59,329 nucleotides of DNA, from assembly GCA_964459305.1 (NCBI GenBank), contig CAYWNA010000059.1:1-59329 (forward strand), in the 5' to 3' direction. Of the stretch, positions 45,005 to 53,707 are shown piece after piece. A model generated the notes under the pieces. That model searched no databases. It had not been told where the DNA came from and was given only the letters and a program-made list of their open reading frames with translations. The position numbers and the translations under genes are program-made. Source of the stretch: CAYWNA01 sp964459305 (GTDB taxonomy: Bacteria; Planctomycetota; Planctomycetia; Pirellulales; Pirellulaceae). Within the stretch, counting starts at the first letter, position 1, and each line of letters opens with the position of its first letter.

Positions 45005-45997
45005 ATGAAAACGACGTTTGCAGCTCTAGTTTCTCTTGTCGTCTCCTCGGTCGCATTGCTGGCTGGAGAAGCGGAATCGGAGTCCCCCATTCTTGAGGCT
45101 CGGCGAATTTGGGACAAGGCACCGCACAATGCCTTCACCGACCTCATGCATTACGAAGGTCGGTGGTACTGCGTGTTTCGCGAGGGCCAGAGACACGTGT
45201 CTCCCGACGGCGCACTTAGGGTCATCACCTCCGAAGATGGAAACCGCTGGGAATCACTAGCGCTGATCACTCATCCGATTGCCGACTTGCGGGACGCCAA
45301 GCTCTCGGTCACACCCGATGGCCGTTTCATGCTGAACGGTGCCGGCATGCGCGCCGAGGAAGAGATCCGCTACCATTCGATGGTCTGGTTTTCGGAAGAT
45401 AAGGGAAAGACGTGGAGCGAGGGCGCGGTGATCGGCGATCCCGGTTTTTGGCTCTGGCGAGCCCATTGGCACAAGGGGGCGGTGTACAGCATGGGTTACC
45501 GTACGGACCGCGATCGCAACCAGCGGATCTTTCGCTTCTACAAAAGCAACGACGGGCTTCACTACGACCGGCATGTCGAGCAGGTCAACGTGCCTAACGG
45601 CGTGGGCGAGGACAAGTTGCTGTTTCTCGAAGACGACTCGGTCTTGTGCCTTCTGCGGCACGAAACGGGCACGAAGGCGGCCTTTCTGGGAAAGTCCAAA
45701 CCGCCGTACACCGAGTGGACGTGGAAAGATCTGGGCGTTCGCATCGGCGGCCCGAACATGATTCAGTTGCCCGATGGACGAATCGTCGCCGCTACTCGAC
45801 TGTATTATCCGAAGCAAAGGACGTCGCTGTCGTGGGTCGATCCCGAAGCCGGCACGCTGACCGAAATGCTCACGTTGCCGTCCGGCGGAGATACGAGTTA
45901 TCCGGGGATGGTGCTTCACGAGGGGCTCTTGTGGATCAGCTACTACTCGTCCCACGAAGAAAAGACATGTATCTATCTGGCGAAGGTGAGGCTATGA
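45005..45997 (+). CDS. Exported sialidase-fold protein (exo-alpha-sialidase-like)
   Basis: The 330-aa product has a signal peptide (TTFAALVSLVVSSVALLAGE) and a complete single sialidase-like propeller: ARRIWDKAPHNAFTDLMHYE, VITSEDGNRW, FSEDKGKTWSEG (Asp box), FYKSNDGLHYDR and GGDTSYPGMVLHEGLLWISY. It is paralogous to the second half of the 5906 gene. Hydrolytic sialidases need an arginine triad, a Tyr/Glu pair and an Asp, none of which could be confirmed by eye, so the sugar is uncertain. Its stop overlaps the start of the next sialidase-like gene (ATGA), the beginning of a four-gene operon. Confidence 0.78.
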   Translation: MKTTFAALVSLVVSSVALLAGEAESESPILEARRIWDKAPHNAFTDLMHYEGRWYCVFREGQRHVSPDGALRVITSEDGNRWESLALITHPIADLRDAKLSVTPDGRFMLNGAGMRAEEEIRYHSMVWFSEDKGKTWSEGAVIGDPGFWLWRAHWHKGAVYSMGYRTDRDRNQRIFRFYKSNDGLHYDRHVEQVNVPNGVGEDKLLFLEDDSVLCLLRHETGTKAAFLGKSKPPYTEWTWKDLGVRIGGPNMIQLPDGRIVAATRLYYPKQRTSLSWVDPEAGTLTEMLTLPSGGDTSYPGMVLHEGLLWISYYSSHEEKTCIYLAKVRL

Positions 45998-47175
45998 ATC
46001 GAATCTTGTTGTCCCTACTGAGCGTCGTCGGAAGACTCCAATTGCCGCGTACTCGGGAGGGCGAAGCTCCTGCTGAGCCAAGCTTCATCCACGACTCCGT
46101 GGCTCGGCGGGAGCCTCACCCTCCCATCTTCCAGCAAAGCCTGATACACGGAATCCTTGTTCTCGGTCTGGCCGGCAGCGGGCATGCCGAAAACTGGATC
46201 CATCCCAAATCCGAAAGACTTCCCTTCGATCACATGGGTCCGTTCGTGACGCGCGGGGATGGCAGCATCTTGGCCGCGAGCGGCGACCACGCATTGATCA
46301 GCAACGACGAAGGCAAGACGTGGGAGAAGTACCCGTTGTTTGCCGACACGACGCAATTTTTTGCTCGCGACGAACGCGCGCTGTTGCGGACGAGCGACGG
46401 TATCATCGTGATGGTGTTTCTGAACGAAAGAGAAAAGCAACTTGGCAAGTTCATCCTGGAAGATGAAAAGGCCTTGTCCAGGTACTATCTTCCCACGTAT
46501 GTCATTCGCAGTCTTGACGAAGGAAAGACGTGGGAGAAGCCGCAGAAACTCCAGGATGGCTGGTGCGGGGCCATTCGCAGCCTGATCCAACTGGGAAGCG
46601 GCCGGCTGGTTCTGGCCAGCCAGCAGTTGGTGTTCGATCCGGGCCGACACGTTGTCATGAGTTATGTCTCCGACGACAACGGCAAGACATGGACGCGCAG
46701 CAACCTGATCGACCTCGGCGGCACCGGCAGCCATGGAGGCGCCATGGAGGGCACCGTGGCCGAGCTGTCCGATGGTCGCGTGTGGATGCTGATTCGCACC
46801 GTTTGGGGACGGTTTTGGCAAACGTTGTCGGACGACGGCGGGAGTTCTTGGCGAGTGATCCGCCCCTCGGATATCGAGGCCAGCAGTTCGCCGGGCATGC
46901 TGAAGACATTGGAAAGCGGTCGACTCGTCTTGCTCTGGAACCGTTTCGCAGAAGGCCGACCTCGCGACTTGGGTCGGCGCGAGGAGCTGTCGATGGCGTT
47001 TTCCGAGGACGACGGCAAGACCTGGACCAAGCCCGTGGTGATTGCACGAGATCCGGGCAAGAGACAGTCGTATCCGTACGTCTATGAACGTCGCCCCGGC
47101 GAACTGTGGATCACAACCATGCAAGGCTTGGTGCGGATGAAGATCCGTGAAACGAGTTTCGTGGACGATCAATAA
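45994..47175 (+). CDS. Exported sialidase-like protein with a repeat inserted in its signal peptide
   Basis: The ATG at 45994 overlaps the previous stop. The N-terminus starts MNRILLSLLSVVG, is interrupted by about 34-40 residues encoded by a palindromic repeat (46030-46132), and resumes ILVLGLAGSGHA before the mature ENWIHPKSERLPF. The propeller has five Asp boxes: SNDEGKTWEK, SLDEGKTWEK, SDDNGKTWTR, SDDGGSSW and SEDDGKTWTK. GGAMEGTVAELSDGRVWMLI matches the 48524 protein closely. The inserted segment is polar and Pro-rich, so it should hinder export unless an alternative start or processing is used. The family cleaves terminal acidic sugars; the exact target is unknown. Confidence 0.78.
   Translation: MNRILLSLLSVVGRLQLPRTREGEAPAEPSFIHDSVARREPHPPIFQQSLIHGILVLGLAGSGHAENWIHPKSERLPFDHMGPFVTRGDGSILAASGDHALISNDEGKTWEKYPLFADTTQFFARDERALLRTSDGIIVMVFLNEREKQLGKFILEDEKALSRYYLPTYVIRSLDEGKTWEKPQKLQDGWCGAIRSLIQLGSGRLVLASQQLVFDPGRHVVMSYVSDDNGKTWTRSNLIDLGGTGSHGGAMEGTVAELSDGRVWMLIRTVWGRFWQTLSDDGGSSWRVIRPSDIEASSSPGMLKTLESGRLVLLWNRFAEGRPRDLGRREELSMAFSEDDGKTWTKPVVIARDPGKRQSYPYVYERRPGELWITTMQGLVRMKIRETSFVDDQ
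46030..46132. repeat. Palindromic repeat inside the signal-peptide coding region
   Basis: Inverted arms at 46055-46080 and 46100-46125 match at 22 of 26 positions, with an outer GGAAGA/TCTTCC pair at 46030-46035 and 46127-46132. The arm sequence (GGGAGGGCGAAGCTCCTGCT) belongs to a GAGGCTCC-type repeat that I associate with planctomycete genomes. It keeps the reading frame open. Confidence 0.8.
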
Positions 47176-47211
47176 CGCAGGGATCGAAGACAGACAGAAA
47201 GGGAACGATCG

Positions 47212-48465
47212 ATGCACCCCACGCGCTTTTTCATGGTTGTTTTGGCCAGCCTGGCGTTCTTGAACGAATGCTGCGCGGAACCACCGAAAACGCCCCATCT
47301 GCCAAGCGTTCTGGCTTCACTCGAAAACGGGGAAACGGTCGTTCGCGTGGTGTGCTTCGGCGACAGTATCACCGGTGTGTACTATCACACCGGTGGACGG
47401 CGGGCCTGGTGCGACATGCTGGGGATTGCCCTTGGCAAAACCTATCCAAAGGCTCAGATCCAGATGATCAATGCCGGAATCAGCGGTCATACCACGTCCC
47501 AGGGGCTCCGCAGAATGGAAAAGGACGTGCTCGCTTACAAGCCGCAATTGGTTGTCGTGATGTTCGGCATGAACGACGTCGTCCGGACGGAGGTGGAGGA
47601 ATTCGAAGCCAACCTGCGAACAATTGTCCGTCGTTGCCGGGAATCGGACGCGGCCGTGGTACTGTGTACGCCGAATTCCGTCTATCCCAATCCGACCCGG
47701 CCGATGACGCGACTGGCAGAGTACGCGCAGATCGTTCGCGATGTTGCGACGGATATGTCGGTGCGTCTAGCGGATTGTTTTGCCACGTACGAAGAGATCC
47801 GGCAAAAGGACATTACCAGGTGGCGACTGTTGATGAGCGAGACGATCCACCCGGGCATGAGCGGCCACAAGTTCTTCGCCGAAGTGATCGCCGAGAGCAT
47901 CTCCGGTCAGGAGGTGTCGCTGGCGGGCGAAGAGCCTCCAGCCGATGCACTTCGGTTTTCGCACAAACGGTTGAGCGAGAACCAACCCTTGAACGTCATT
48001 GCCATGCCGCCCTTCGATCGAATTGTCCCCGACGCGCTGCGCGGCGTGTTTCCGGAGGCCGAGATTCGTGTCATAACCTGGCCCGTTCAGGATCAGTCGC
48101 TGGCGGCGATCGAGCAGTGGGGCAAGGGAATCCGCAAACAGAGACCGCACCTGGTGGTCGTGGCCGTGCCCGCGGATCTGGATGCCGAAGACGAGGAGAC
48201 ATTCATTCGCCAATATGCCTGGGTGCTCAATTGGAGTGTCGACTTTGGGCTCGCCCGTTGGGATCTGATGCCGATCTTGCCGTCCGTCGTCGGGGCGTTG
48301 ACGGACGAGCAGCGCGAGCGAGAGCAGTTGGCCCGCCAGATTATCATGGGCATGGATACGCGCTGGATGGAACGGCAACACGGCGACACGCGTCCGCCCG
48401 CGGAGATCGTGTCCGACTGGATCTCAGAACAGATGAGACAACTGCCCGCGACGACGAAGCCCTGA
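47212..48465 (+). CDS. Exported SGNH/GDSL-family esterase
   Basis: An AAGGG precedes the ATG. The signal peptide (MVVLASLAFLNECCA) leads to the SGNH core: VCFGDSITGVYYHTGG (block I Ser), INAGISGHTTSQGL (block II Gly), VVVMFGMNDVVRTE (block III Asn) and SETIHPGMSGHKFFAE (block V His, with an Asp/Glu at -3). A second, more divergent SGNH-like half follows (ENQPLNVIAMPPFDRIVPDA; LVVVAVPADLDAEDEETFIR), giving 417 aa. It lies between two sialidase-like genes and most likely removes O-acetyl groups that block sialidase action. That role is inference from the operon. Confidence 0.85.
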   Translation: MHPTRFFMVVLASLAFLNECCAEPPKTPHLPSVLASLENGETVVRVVCFGDSITGVYYHTGGRRAWCDMLGIALGKTYPKAQIQMINAGISGHTTSQGLRRMEKDVLAYKPQLVVVMFGMNDVVRTEVEEFEANLRTIVRRCRESDAAVVLCTPNSVYPNPTRPMTRLAEYAQIVRDVATDMSVRLADCFATYEEIRQKDITRWRLLMSETIHPGMSGHKFFAEVIAESISGQEVSLAGEEPPADALRFSHKRLSENQPLNVIAMPPFDRIVPDALRGVFPEAEIRVITWPVQDQSLAAIEQWGKGIRKQRPHLVVVAVPADLDAEDEETFIRQYAWVLNWSVDFGLARWDLMPILPSVVGALTDEQREREQLARQIIMGMDTRWMERQHGDTRPPAEIVSDWISEQMRQLPATTKP

Positions 48466-48523
48466 CACCCCGATTACTGCGGCGTCCCATAAAGTTTAAC
48501 CGCGATCCGGAGGAACGCAGACC

Positions 48524-50278
48524 ATGAACCGGACGAACTTGCTCTCATTCGCGATTGTCCCAACCATTCTTCTCTTGGCAGGGGTCATCCGTGCACAAGA
48601 CAACCGATGGATCGATCCGCGATGCGAAGTGTTGCCGATGGCCAAGGGCCAGCAAGGGCAGATCGTGCAGCTTGGCGATGGCAGCCTACTGACCGTCGAA
48701 GGCGGCAATCCCATCTTCGACAAAGGCAAACGGTTCGGTGCAGTCCGGATCAGCGAGGACGACGGCAAGTCCTGGTCGGAGCCGCGGACGATCTACGACG
48801 GCCCGGAACCGGGTATCCCGTCCGATGCGGGCGTGCTGGCCAGGACGCGCAGCGGCGCCCTCGTCCTGGTGTACATGGACCTTTCGACGTACAAGTGGGG
48901 ATGGGACGACAAGAAGGGCGAACCGCACGACGACGTTCGGCTGGACGTATGGTCGATTCGCAGCCTGGACGATGGCAAGACGTGGATCGATCGCCAAAAG
49001 ATCTTCGACGGATATTGCGGCGCCCTGATCAACATGATCCAGACCAACGGCGGACGGCTTGTCGTACCAGTCCAGCGACTGCTGCGTGGTCCGGGCCGTC
49101 ATGCCATGTGCGCCTACGTTTCCGCCGACGATGGCAAGACGTGGAAACATGGCAATATCATCGACTTGGGCGGCGCCGGCCACCATGGCGGGGCCATGGA
49201 AGGGACCGTGGCGGAACTGCACGACGGCCGGCTGTTGATGCTGATCCGCACCGTTTGGGGACGGTTTTGGGAGGCCTATTCCGAGGATCAAGGACTTTCG
49301 TGGCGCACGATCCAGCCGAGCTCCGTCCCGGCTTGCAGCGCACCAGGCTACTTGATTCGGTTGGCCAGCGGCCGATTGGCCTTGGTCCGGAACCCTGCGA
49401 AAATGGGACGGCAAGAGCTGGTCGTTGCGTTCTTGCGAAACGACGGAAGGACGTGGACGGATCCGATTGCCATCGCCCGGGACGAAGGTCAGCAGCTTTC
49501 ATATCCTCACGTGTTCGAGCCACATCCCGGCGAACTGTGGGTGATGAATCGCTGGCCACCGGGCAGGCCGCCACTGTGCTTGCGTCTGCGCGAGGCCGAT
49601 TTCGCCACGGTCCCGGCCCCAGTGAAGATAGTCGCCTTCGGCGATTCGACCACAGCGTTTCGCGGTTCGATCAAGAAGGTCTTTTCGCAACGCCTGGCGG
49701 AAGCGTTGTCCGACCACGGCGTTGCCGCACAAGTAGTCAACTCCGGCGTGGGCAGCAGCACGACCCGGCACGCCCGCAGTCGCTTCGATCGCGACGTGCT
49801 GGCTCATCATCCCAAGGTCGTCATCATCATGCTGGGCGCAAACGATTCAGCGATCGACGTCTGGAAGGACCCGCCGGCCACTCAGTCTCGGGTCTCGCGC
49901 GAGGAGTATGCCGAGAACCTGTCGTATTTCTGCAAGACGCTCAAGACTCAGGGCACCAAGGTCGTCTTGATGACGCCGACCCCGTTTCGATGGACGCCCA
50001 AGCTTAAAGAGCTCTACGGCAGACCGCCCTACGATGTGAACGACCTCAACGGCTTCAGCGCGCCGTTGGCGGAGTACTGCGAGATTGTGCGCAAGATTGC
50101 CCGCGAGGAAGAAGTGACGCTGATCGATCTCTTTCGAGCGTTTCAGGACTACGACCGCGTCGACGGCCAATCGGTCGACGACCTGCTGCTGGACGGCATG
50201 CACCCCAACGACGAAGGCCACCGGCTGATCACCGACTTGCTGGTGCCCGATATCTTGAACTTGGTGTCTCGTTCCTGA
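48524..50278 (+). CDS. Sialidase-like / SGNH esterase fusion protein
   Basis: The 584-aa protein starts behind CCGGAGG, 10 bases away, with signal peptide FAIVPTILLLAGVIRA. Residues 25-365 are a sialidase-like propeller with Asp boxes SEDDGKSWSE, SLDDGKTWID, SADDGKTWKH and SEDQGLSW, plus GGAMEGTVAELHDGRLLMLI, paralogous to the upstream gene. Residues 370-584 are an SGNH esterase: IVAFGDSTTAFRGS (Ser), VVNSGVGSSTTRHA (Gly), IIMLGANDSAIDVW (Asn) and LLDGMHPNDEGHRLI (Asp-xx-His). A sialidase joined to an acetylesterase would deacetylate and cleave acetylated sialic acids in one polypeptide. Such pairings are known in Bacteroidota. It closes the four-gene operon. The substrate is inferred. Confidence 0.82.
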   Translation: MNRTNLLSFAIVPTILLLAGVIRAQDNRWIDPRCEVLPMAKGQQGQIVQLGDGSLLTVEGGNPIFDKGKRFGAVRISEDDGKSWSEPRTIYDGPEPGIPSDAGVLARTRSGALVLVYMDLSTYKWGWDDKKGEPHDDVRLDVWSIRSLDDGKTWIDRQKIFDGYCGALINMIQTNGGRLVVPVQRLLRGPGRHAMCAYVSADDGKTWKHGNIIDLGGAGHHGGAMEGTVAELHDGRLLMLIRTVWGRFWEAYSEDQGLSWRTIQPSSVPACSAPGYLIRLASGRLALVRNPAKMGRQELVVAFLRNDGRTWTDPIAIARDEGQQLSYPHVFEPHPGELWVMNRWPPGRPPLCLRLREADFATVPAPVKIVAFGDSTTAFRGSIKKVFSQRLAEALSDHGVAAQVVNSGVGSSTTRHARSRFDRDVLAHHPKVVIIMLGANDSAIDVWKDPPATQSRVSREEYAENLSYFCKTLKTQGTKVVLMTPTPFRWTPKLKELYGRPPYDVNDLNGFSAPLAEYCEIVRKIAREEEVTLIDLFRAFQDYDRVDGQSVDDLLLDGMHPNDEGHRLITDLLVPDILNLVSRS

Positions 50279-50325
50279 GATTCAGCGGCCAGGTAAGTCT
50301 ACCGCCCGCGGGCGAAAAGTGATTT

Positions 50326-50403
50326 GTTTAACCGCAAGCCGGAGGCGTGCGCGTAATCCGCTGGCCATGCACAATCGCGCACGCCTCCGGCTTGCGGTTA
50401 AAC
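50326..50403. repeat. Perfect 28-bp inverted repeat, GTTTAACCGCAAGCC family, copy 2
   Basis: Arms at 50326-50353 and 50376-50403 with a 22-base loop almost identical to copy 1 at 44716. It lies between two convergent genes and could act as a bidirectional terminator. Confidence 0.9.
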
Positions 50404-50460
50404 GAGCGAATGGTCATACCTGACCGAGAGCCGTATAAATCAAACCCCGCTAACTCCAGT

Positions 50461-51240
50461 TCACCGCAACACGTGCAACGATACGCCCACATAGATCGCG
50501 CCATCGGCGCTGTAGTCGAGGCTTTCGTCGCTCGAGACGCCAAGGGCATAGCCAAACTCGATGCCTGCGGTGGGCGCTGCCGCGCGCAATTCGCGTTCGA
50601 CGTCGGGATTGCAGTATCCGCTTCGACGGAACTGGGCGAGTTGCCACGTGCTGAGGGGAAATTCGGTCTGCAGCCCCGAGGAAAGAAGCAACACGGGAGC
50701 GCCCGATGCTTTCAGCGTGCCGTCGCTGCTGTCGCCTGCTTGTGAACTGATGCCAACGCCAAAACTCGGCCCCCAGCGCCAATCGCGGTGGCCAATACTG
50801 TGTGGCCAGCGTCGTCGCCAGAAGAGTTCCAGGAAATTGATCGACGGCACCAGCGAGCCGTCGTGAAAGAGGTTTAGCTTGTCCGGCGCCTCCCAGCCGG
50901 TGTCGAAGTACACGCGCGCTTTGGGCTCGAACACGCGAAAGTTCGGCCCGACCGTTGGATCGTCCCAGTGGTTTGGAGGTTCTATTGGAGTGCCCACTTC
51001 GGCGACAGGCATGGGAAGAGGATGCGTCGGATTGTCGACGTACGGCGGGAGTGTGGGCGAGGCCCGAAACTGCGGAAGCGGCCGAATGGGCCCAGCGTAC
51101 TCTTGCGGCGCCGCATTCAGCGGTGCCGCACTGTCGGGATAGTGCGTGGTGGGATACGCAAACGGAGTTTGCCCGCGAACGAGTGGGGCGGAGCCCACGA
51201 CACAGATGATCAGCAGCAACACTTGCCCTCGGCTGACCAT
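50461..51240 (-). CDS. Hypothetical exported protein, possibly outer-membrane associated
   Basis: The 259-aa product starts MVSRGQVLLLIICVVGSAPL, a signal peptide cut near LVRGQ. A Pro-rich linker follows (PLPQFRASPTLPPYVDNPTH). Alternating hydrophobic/polar strands follow (RVYFDTGWEAPDKLN; WRWGPSFGVGISSQAG; AGIEFGYALGVSSDES) and it ends in AIYVGVSLHVLR, the aromatic-ended final strand seen in small outer-membrane barrels. No family was recognised, and the barrel idea rests on strand pattern only. It converges on the sialidase operon across a palindromic element. Confidence 0.55.
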   Translation of the reverse strand: MVSRGQVLLLIICVVGSAPLVRGQTPFAYPTTHYPDSAAPLNAAPQEYAGPIRPLPQFRASPTLPPYVDNPTHPLPMPVAEVGTPIEPPNHWDDPTVGPNFRVFEPKARVYFDTGWEAPDKLNLFHDGSLVPSINFLELFWRRRWPHSIGHRDWRWGPSFGVGISSQAGDSSDGTLKASGAPVLLLSSGLQTEFPLSTWQLAQFRRSGYCNPDVERELRAAAPTAGIEFGYALGVSSDESLDYSADGAIYVGVSLHVLR

Positions 51241-51525
51241 CTCTCGCTACCTCGCCCGCTAACAGGGTTCGTCTATGCCCAACGGATATCTTGGAAGTGC
51301 TATCCTTAGCCAACGGATTGCTGGGTAAGCCGCATCTCTGGTCGCAGACGATCCGCGTCGCGGCTTTCCACAGCCTACCGATTGTATCGGTTGTGACGAG
51401 TGGGAAGTTTAAGCGAACTGGGGAGAATATGACAGGCGGCCATCCTGTCGCGGGGGCGGGCGCCTTCTGGCCGTGATTTCTCCGGAGGTTTGTAGTTTGT
51501 AGGGTGGGCCAAGTCTACCTGCTTG

Positions 51526-52998
51526 TCAGTCTTCTGGTACGGAAGTGCCGTCTTCGGCCTGGTTCACGTTACCGCTTGCATGCACCGCGCGAGGATCTGC
51601 TTCGAAGCGTCCGTCCAGTAGGTTGTCGACCACCATGTTATCCTGACCGCCGAGTATCTTCACGGGCAACCACGAGTCCTTTTCGGGTAGGTCATTGCGA
51701 ATCAGGCAGTCGGAGATACGGCTGCCGGACACGTTTCTCAGCAGAAGGCCGCCGCCGGCGCAATCCACGATCGTGCAATTCGTTACGTTGACTCGGTGGC
51801 AGTCCTCCAGGACCAATCCTGCCTCGGTCCCGGTCGCGCCGTTAATGTTAAGACCGTTGAGCGTGGCGTCCTGGCAGTTGCGAAACAGCAGGGCGTTGTT
51901 TCCGCCGTCAGGGTCCCAGTAGTTGGGATTGCGGTCAAACACGTTCGGACCGACGACGACGTTGCGACTGTCTTCGATGCGCAGGTCGTACTGGTAGCCC
52001 TTCCAGAACGTGTTGCCGACGATGCTCACACCGCGAGCTTTCTGAATGTCTACACCGATCTGTGTGTCGCTGATCACGTTGCCCGAGATCGTCACGTTGC
52101 CCCAAGTCCGTCCGGGGCTGTCGGCCCCGATGAAACGTATATTCGCCGAATCGGGCGCGTTGTGGGTGTGCTGGATGGTACAGCCGACGATGGCCAGCTC
52201 GGCGGTAACGCCACCTCCGTCGACCAACACGTTGGCGGTCGGTTCGCCGTCGGGATCCATGTTGGCCTCGATGTCGCAGCCGCTGATCTGCAAATTGCAC
52301 ACACCGCCGCCCCGGACCACGATCCCGCCGCCGCCGTTGTAGCTGATGTGACAACCGGTGACGTTGATTTGGTGAAGGTTCACGTGATCGAGGTAAAGGC
52401 CCACGCCCGCGTTCTTGTACAGATGGCAATCCGAGACGATCACATTGCGGTTTCGATTGGTCAGGTGGATACCGTGCAGAGCTTCGCGCACGGCCACTCG
52501 GGTGACGGTCAATTGCATCGTGCCGGTAGCTTCGATCCCCACGGCTTGGTCGTGGGCACCAATGATCTCGATACCGTCCACAGTCGGCATGCGTTGTCGC
52601 TGCCAGACCTCGGGCTTGACCGCTGAAGGGTCGGCCGTGCCTGCGTGGGTACCCAGGAACTTGAAGGCCGGTCCTGGTCCTGCCATCACAATCCGCGCCG
52701 TGCCGCTTGCGATTAGCGAAGTCCAGCCAACCTTGTGCAACTCAATGACGATTGGCTTGGTAACCCGATACGTTCCGCGGGGAAAACGAAGGTCGCCGAC
52801 GCCTGCATTCACCGCCTTTTGGATCGCGGCGGTGTCGTCGGCGCGGCCATCGCCCACTGCGCCAAAATCACGGACAGTTGCTGACGCTGCCTGTCCGGGC
52901 ACCTGGGACGACTCCTCCTCGGTACCGATTACGTACGCGACTGCAAGCGGGCCGAGCAACATGACCAATACGACCGGCGGTGAACATAGGCGACGCAT
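51526..52998 (-). CDS. Exported right-handed beta-helix protein (pectate-lyase-3-like)
   Basis: The start at 52998 (MRRLCSPPVVLVMLLGPLAV) follows AGAGGAGG and gives a signal peptide. The mature part opens with VRDFGAVGDGRADDTAAIQK, the classic entry of pectate-lyase-superfamily helices. Repeating coils follow, such as VIVSDCHLYKNAGVGLYLDH, LQISGCDIEANMDPDGEPTA, VTISGNVISDTQIGVDIQKA and VNVTNCTIVDCAGGGLLLRN. These enzymes or binding proteins act on pectin- or alginate-like polymers. The catalytic residues are not evident, so a structural role is possible. It is monocistronic. Confidence 0.78.
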   Translation of the reverse strand: MRRLCSPPVVLVMLLGPLAVAYVIGTEEESSQVPGQAASATVRDFGAVGDGRADDTAAIQKAVNAGVGDLRFPRGTYRVTKPIVIELHKVGWTSLIASGTARIVMAGPGPAFKFLGTHAGTADPSAVKPEVWQRQRMPTVDGIEIIGAHDQAVGIEATGTMQLTVTRVAVREALHGIHLTNRNRNVIVSDCHLYKNAGVGLYLDHVNLHQINVTGCHISYNGGGGIVVRGGGVCNLQISGCDIEANMDPDGEPTANVLVDGGGVTAELAIVGCTIQHTHNAPDSANIRFIGADSPGRTWGNVTISGNVISDTQIGVDIQKARGVSIVGNTFWKGYQYDLRIEDSRNVVVGPNVFDRNPNYWDPDGGNNALLFRNCQDATLNGLNINGATGTEAGLVLEDCHRVNVTNCTIVDCAGGGLLLRNVSGSRISDCLIRNDLPEKDSWLPVKILGGQDNMVVDNLLDGRFEADPRAVHASGNVNQAEDGTSVPED

Positions 52999-53159
52999 GA
53001 CTGGAAACCTCCTCTGACGACGGGCCGGTGACGTAATCCGGAAACCGCGACTTTCGCGGCACGCTGCAATCCTATGGCGAGGGCCTACCAAACGAAAGTC
53101 TACTCGGACTCTGCTTCCTGGTGCCATGGGGCGACGTGTTGCCCGCAGAAGAGCTGTAA

Positions 53160-53185
53160 GGTGGGCCAAGTCTTCGCGGCCCACC
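53160..53185. terminator. Hairpin GGTGGGCC...GGCCCACC
   Basis: Eight-base perfect arms (53160-53167, 53178-53185) with a 10-base loop lie between the beta-helix gene and the ceramidase remnant. The GGTGGGCCAAGTCT half recurs near 51500, so this may be a repeat family member rather than a dedicated terminator. No U-run follows on either strand. Confidence 0.4.
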
Positions 53186-53202
53186 GGAATGGGCTCTCCA
53201 TT

Positions 53203-53678
53203 CTAATAGGCTCTGTCGTCCGAACGATGCTCGCGTGGTTGCCTGGCGGACGGCAGATACCCGAGGTCGTCCTCCGGCACGGGATATCGGTTCAGGTCGG
53301 AAGTGCCAATCATGGGTCCTGAATGAGTGTGCGACCAATTCAACAAAACCTGCTGCCGCGTCAGTCCGGTTTTTCGCATGATCACTTCGCACAGCGCCGT
53401 TTCCTCAGGCTCGCGGAGAACGCACAAATCGGCGGCGATCAGCACGACCGGTTTGCCGCCCTGGCGTAGATGTGATCCAAAATGTCTTCAAAGGGGCGAA
53501 AGCGGCTTTTGCTCGCATAACCGTACAACCACACCGGTTCCTCGGGCGTGATACAGACGCTGGCTAAGCCGACACGCCAATCGGCTTCGGCGGCGCTGGC
53601 AATGCTGGTCAAACAAGCAAAGGACGCTTGCACAATCGCGGTCGCCAACAGAAAACTCCGATGATATGTTTTGCTCAT
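53203..53678 (-). pseudogene. Remnant of a neutral-ceramidase-like gene
   Basis: The first frame starts with a signal peptide (SFLLATAIVQASFACLTSIA) and VGLASVCITPEEPVWLYGYA SKSRFRPFEDILDHIYARAA, the N-terminus of the neutral/alkaline ceramidase family. The reading then shifts phase near 53455 and continues GGKPVVLIAADLCVLREPEE, RKTGLTRQQVLLNWSHTHSG (conserved SHTHSG metal-binding segment), PMIGTSDLNRYPVPEDD. It ends at a stop after about 150 codons in total. A complete family member has 400 aa or more, so both a frameshift and a 3' truncation are present. The gene is dead or badly assembled. Confidence 0.75.
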
Positions 53679-53707
53679 GCTGCCTTATCTCGTCGAATTG
53701 ATTCAGT

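Noticed and set aside
47268..48527. Second long plus-strand frame within the SGNH gene
   Set aside because: It overlaps the SGNH frame, whose catalytic motifs and ribosome site are clear; the alternative is Arg/Gly-rich shadow coding.
10440..50403. Palindromic elements as a CRISPR array
   Set aside because: Copies are kilobases apart with no regular spacers and no cas genes are present.
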